Positions 14,059-15,240 of a DNA stretch of 15,240 bases are shown piece after piece. A program made the translations under genes and the position numbers. The notes under the pieces are model-generated. The model had not been told where the DNA came from and ran no database searches. It worked only from the letters and a program-made list of their open reading frames with translations. Positions within the stretch are counted from its first letter, which is position 1, and each line of letters begins with the position of its first letter. Source of the DNA: Pseudomonadota bacterium (GTDB lineage Bacteria; Pseudomonadota; Alphaproteobacteria; Rhizobiales; Beijerinckiaceae); assembly GCA_028876585.1 (NCBI GenBank), contig JAGWRL010000217.1, forward strand, positions 1 to 15,240, read 5' to 3'.

Positions 14059-15006
14059 TTACAGCAACTTTTCCGCGGTGAACCTGTCGGTGACCAGCAC
14101 ATTCACCAGCCGCCCGGTCAGACAGGCGCGAATGGCTTCCACCTTGCTCGCGCCGCCGGCGACGGCGACGACGCGCGGCGTCTGCTTCAACTCTTCGAGC
14201 GTCACCCCGATCACGCGATCGTCGAGCGGCCCATGCACGGGGACGCCGTCGCGATCAAAGAAGCGCAGCGAAATGTCGCCGACCGCGCCGCGCCGCGCGA
14301 GATCGCGCATCTCCTCGTCGGTGAAGGCGTTGCCCGAATTGGCCAGCATCACCGAGGGTTGCAGCGCGCCGACGCCCACGAGCGCAATCGTCATGCGGCG
14401 AAACTGATCCATCGCGGCGCGCACATAGACGTCGCCGAGCATGACGAGCCGCGCGGCGGCGGAATTGACGACGCCCTGCGCCGGCAGCAGCTGCGCCTCG
14501 GCCCCTGTCAGATGCGCGAGCCTTGTGGTCAGTTGCGTGGCGTGGCTCTGCACCGCCGGATTGCCGATCCCGCCGAGGATCTGCACCACCCGCTCGGCAT
14601 GCGGACGCTTGACGGGATGGATCGCGTCAACCATGCGCAGCAACGAGACGCTCCATGACGAGATGCCGATCACGTCGCCCTCGCTCATGGTTGTTTCGAA
14701 ATAATGCGCCGCCGCCGCGCCGATCGCCGAGAGGATCGATTCCTCGCGATCCTCGAAACATTCCGCCACCACCACTTCGCTCAGGCCGTAGCGCTCGCGC
14801 AACGCGCTCTCCTGCTGCGGGTAGGTGCCCCTCGGCGCGATGATCGTCACCCGCACGACGCCCTCGTCCTCGGCCCGCCTCAACAGCCGCGAGATGGTGG
14901 CCTGCGAGACATGCAGCCGCTGCGAGATGTCGGCCTGCTTGAGCTTGTCCTCGTGATAAAGCTGCGCGACGCGCACCATCATTCGCAATTCGTCGGTTCG
15001 GCTCAT
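14059..15006 (-). CDS. SorC-family sugar-binding transcriptional regulator
   Basis: The product has 315 residues, the usual size. An N-terminal helix-turn-helix occupies about residues 20-50 (KQADISQRLHVSQATISRLLRRA), followed by VRVTIIAPRGTYP and a sugar-phosphate-binding domain with VVQILGGIGNP, ATQLTTRLAHLTGAE, LVGVGALQPS and a C-terminal VVAVAGGASKVEAI. SorC-type regulators bind phosphorylated sugars or free polyols and control adjacent catabolic or transport operons. The start is ATG 15004-15006. The gene precedes an SDR dehydrogenase by 28 bases. The 234-base upstream region holds a divergent promoter and a matched inverted repeat pair, the likely operators, one covering its own -10 so that autorepression is expected. 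Polyol regulators such as EryD and sorbitol regulators belong to this family. Confidence 0.93.
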   Translation of the reverse strand: MSRTDELRMMVRVAQLYHEDKLKQADISQRLHVSQATISRLLRRAEDEGVVRVTIIAPRGTYPQQESALRERYGLSEVVVAECFEDREESILSAIGAAAAHYFETTMSEGDVIGISSWSVSLLRMVDAIHPVKRPHAERVVQILGGIGNPAVQSHATQLTTRLAHLTGAEAQLLPAQGVVNSAAARLVMLGDVYVRAAMDQFRRMTIALVGVGALQPSVMLANSGNAFTDEEMRDLARRGAVGDISLRFFDRDGVPVHGPLDDRVIGVTLEELKQTPRVVAVAGGASKVEAIRACLTGRLVNVLVTDRFTAEKLL

Positions 15007-15051
15007 GGGATGGCCTTGCGCCAGTCGGGGACGGCGTTAGCCGCATCTGCG

Positions 15052-15062
15052 CATAAATATTC
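15052..15062. promoter_or_regulatory. candidate SorC operator, proximal half (11 bp)
   Basis: This 11-base AT-rich sequence (CATAAATATTC) is the exact reverse complement of 15230-15240. It overlaps the predicted -10 of the regulator gene, so binding would block its transcription. Confidence 0.5.
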
Positions 15063-15083
15063 ACACTGAGATGAATCGTCCAA
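15054..15083 (-). promoter_or_regulatory. candidate promoter of the SorC regulator-SDR operon
   Basis: On the minus strand TTGGAC (15078-15083) and TATTTA (15054-15059) are 18 bases apart, about 50 bases before the ATG at 15006. The match is moderate. The -10 lies inside the candidate operator. Confidence 0.35.
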
Positions 15084-15181
15084 TGTTTTCGCGCAAGGCT
15101 TCGCCGCGAACGCGATGACCTGTGCGCAGGCGTTGCAGCCCATCTCTCCATCCCCGGTGGCGCTATTGTGGGCAATGTGGC

Positions 15182-15210
15182 TTGACTCGGAGGTCTTGTC
15201 GAGCTAATTT
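15182..15210 (+). promoter_or_regulatory. outward sigma70-type promoter for an unseen divergent operon
   Basis: TTGACT (15182-15187, 5 of 6 to consensus) and TAATTT (15205-15210) are exactly 17 bases apart and read to the right. The start would be near 15217, just before the distal operator at 15230-15240. The gene it drives lies beyond the window. Confidence 0.5.
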
Positions 15211-15229
15211 TGCAATTCAATGCAGTAAC

Positions 15230-15240
15230 GAATATTTATG
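15230..15240. promoter_or_regulatory. candidate SorC operator, distal half (11 bp)
   Basis: GAATATTTATG here is the reverse complement of 15052-15062 and lies at or just after the start of the outward promoter. It touches the window edge, so it may extend further. Confidence 0.45.

Noticed and set aside
13015..14081. Plus-strand frame of 355 codons opposite the SDR gene
   Set aside because: The minus-strand SDR has all catalytic motifs; the plus frame is His/Asp/Arg-rich shadow sequence.
15088..15110. Short inverted repeat TTCGCG/CGCGAA in the SorC upstream region
   Set aside because: Six-base GC-rich arms are expected by chance in this composition and do not align with either promoter.

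Overview
The window is ordinary, gene-dense chromosome from a high-GC alphaproteobacterium, most likely of the order Hyphomicrobiales (Rhizobiales). The evidence is the very GC-rich codon use, the alphaproteobacterial murA neighbourhood (small Lys/Arg-rich gene - murA - DUF2948), a hopanoid-associated phosphorylase and a DUF2214 membrane protein. Genus cannot be fixed from sequence alone. No insertion sequence, integrase, phage gene or CRISPR array is visible.

Layout. 1-212: the 3' end of typA/bipA on +. 292-376: tRNA-Leu(CAA) on - with a good sigma70-type promoter. 494-946: a small integral membrane protein (DUF2214). 1004-3819: a + strand pair, a PaaA/PaaC-family ferritin-like protein followed 11 nt later by a full-length fused paaZ. 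3821-6321: a - strand cluster reading hpnG-like phosphorylase > paaI > paaK, which meets paaZ tail to tail with one base between the stop codons. Together these give activation of phenylacetate to its CoA ester (PaaK), thioesterase rescue of dead-end CoA esters (PaaI), and hydrolytic ring opening plus aldehyde oxidation (PaaZ). The ring epoxidase set (paaABCE) and the beta-oxidation genes are not here. 6440-7959: fucU (sugar mutarotase) and an aldo/keto reductase, a probable aldose-oxidation pair. 8042-8254: an orphan 70-aa protein. 8482-11211: a 909-aa autotransporter with a signal peptide, a passenger of about 17-residue repeats and a C-terminal beta-barrel ending in Phe. 11208-13102: a - strand operon of a 54-aa basic protein, murA and DUF2948, all overlapping or nearly touching. 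13248-15006: a - strand operon of a SorC-family sugar-responsive regulator and a short-chain dehydrogenase, probably for polyol catabolism. 15007-15240 is a divergent control region with an outward promoter and an 11-bp inverted repeat pair, pointing to an unseen + strand operon to the right.

No stretch above 300 bases lacks a gene. The two largest gaps are 8255-8481 and 15007-15240; both hold symmetric elements described below. The most interesting items are the repeat-built autotransporter passenger (with a 30-base exact in-frame duplication), the candidate SorC operator pair, the coupling of a hopanoid-type phosphorylase to paaI-paaK, and the small overlapping gene before murA. I see no clear evidence of a wholly new multi-gene system.
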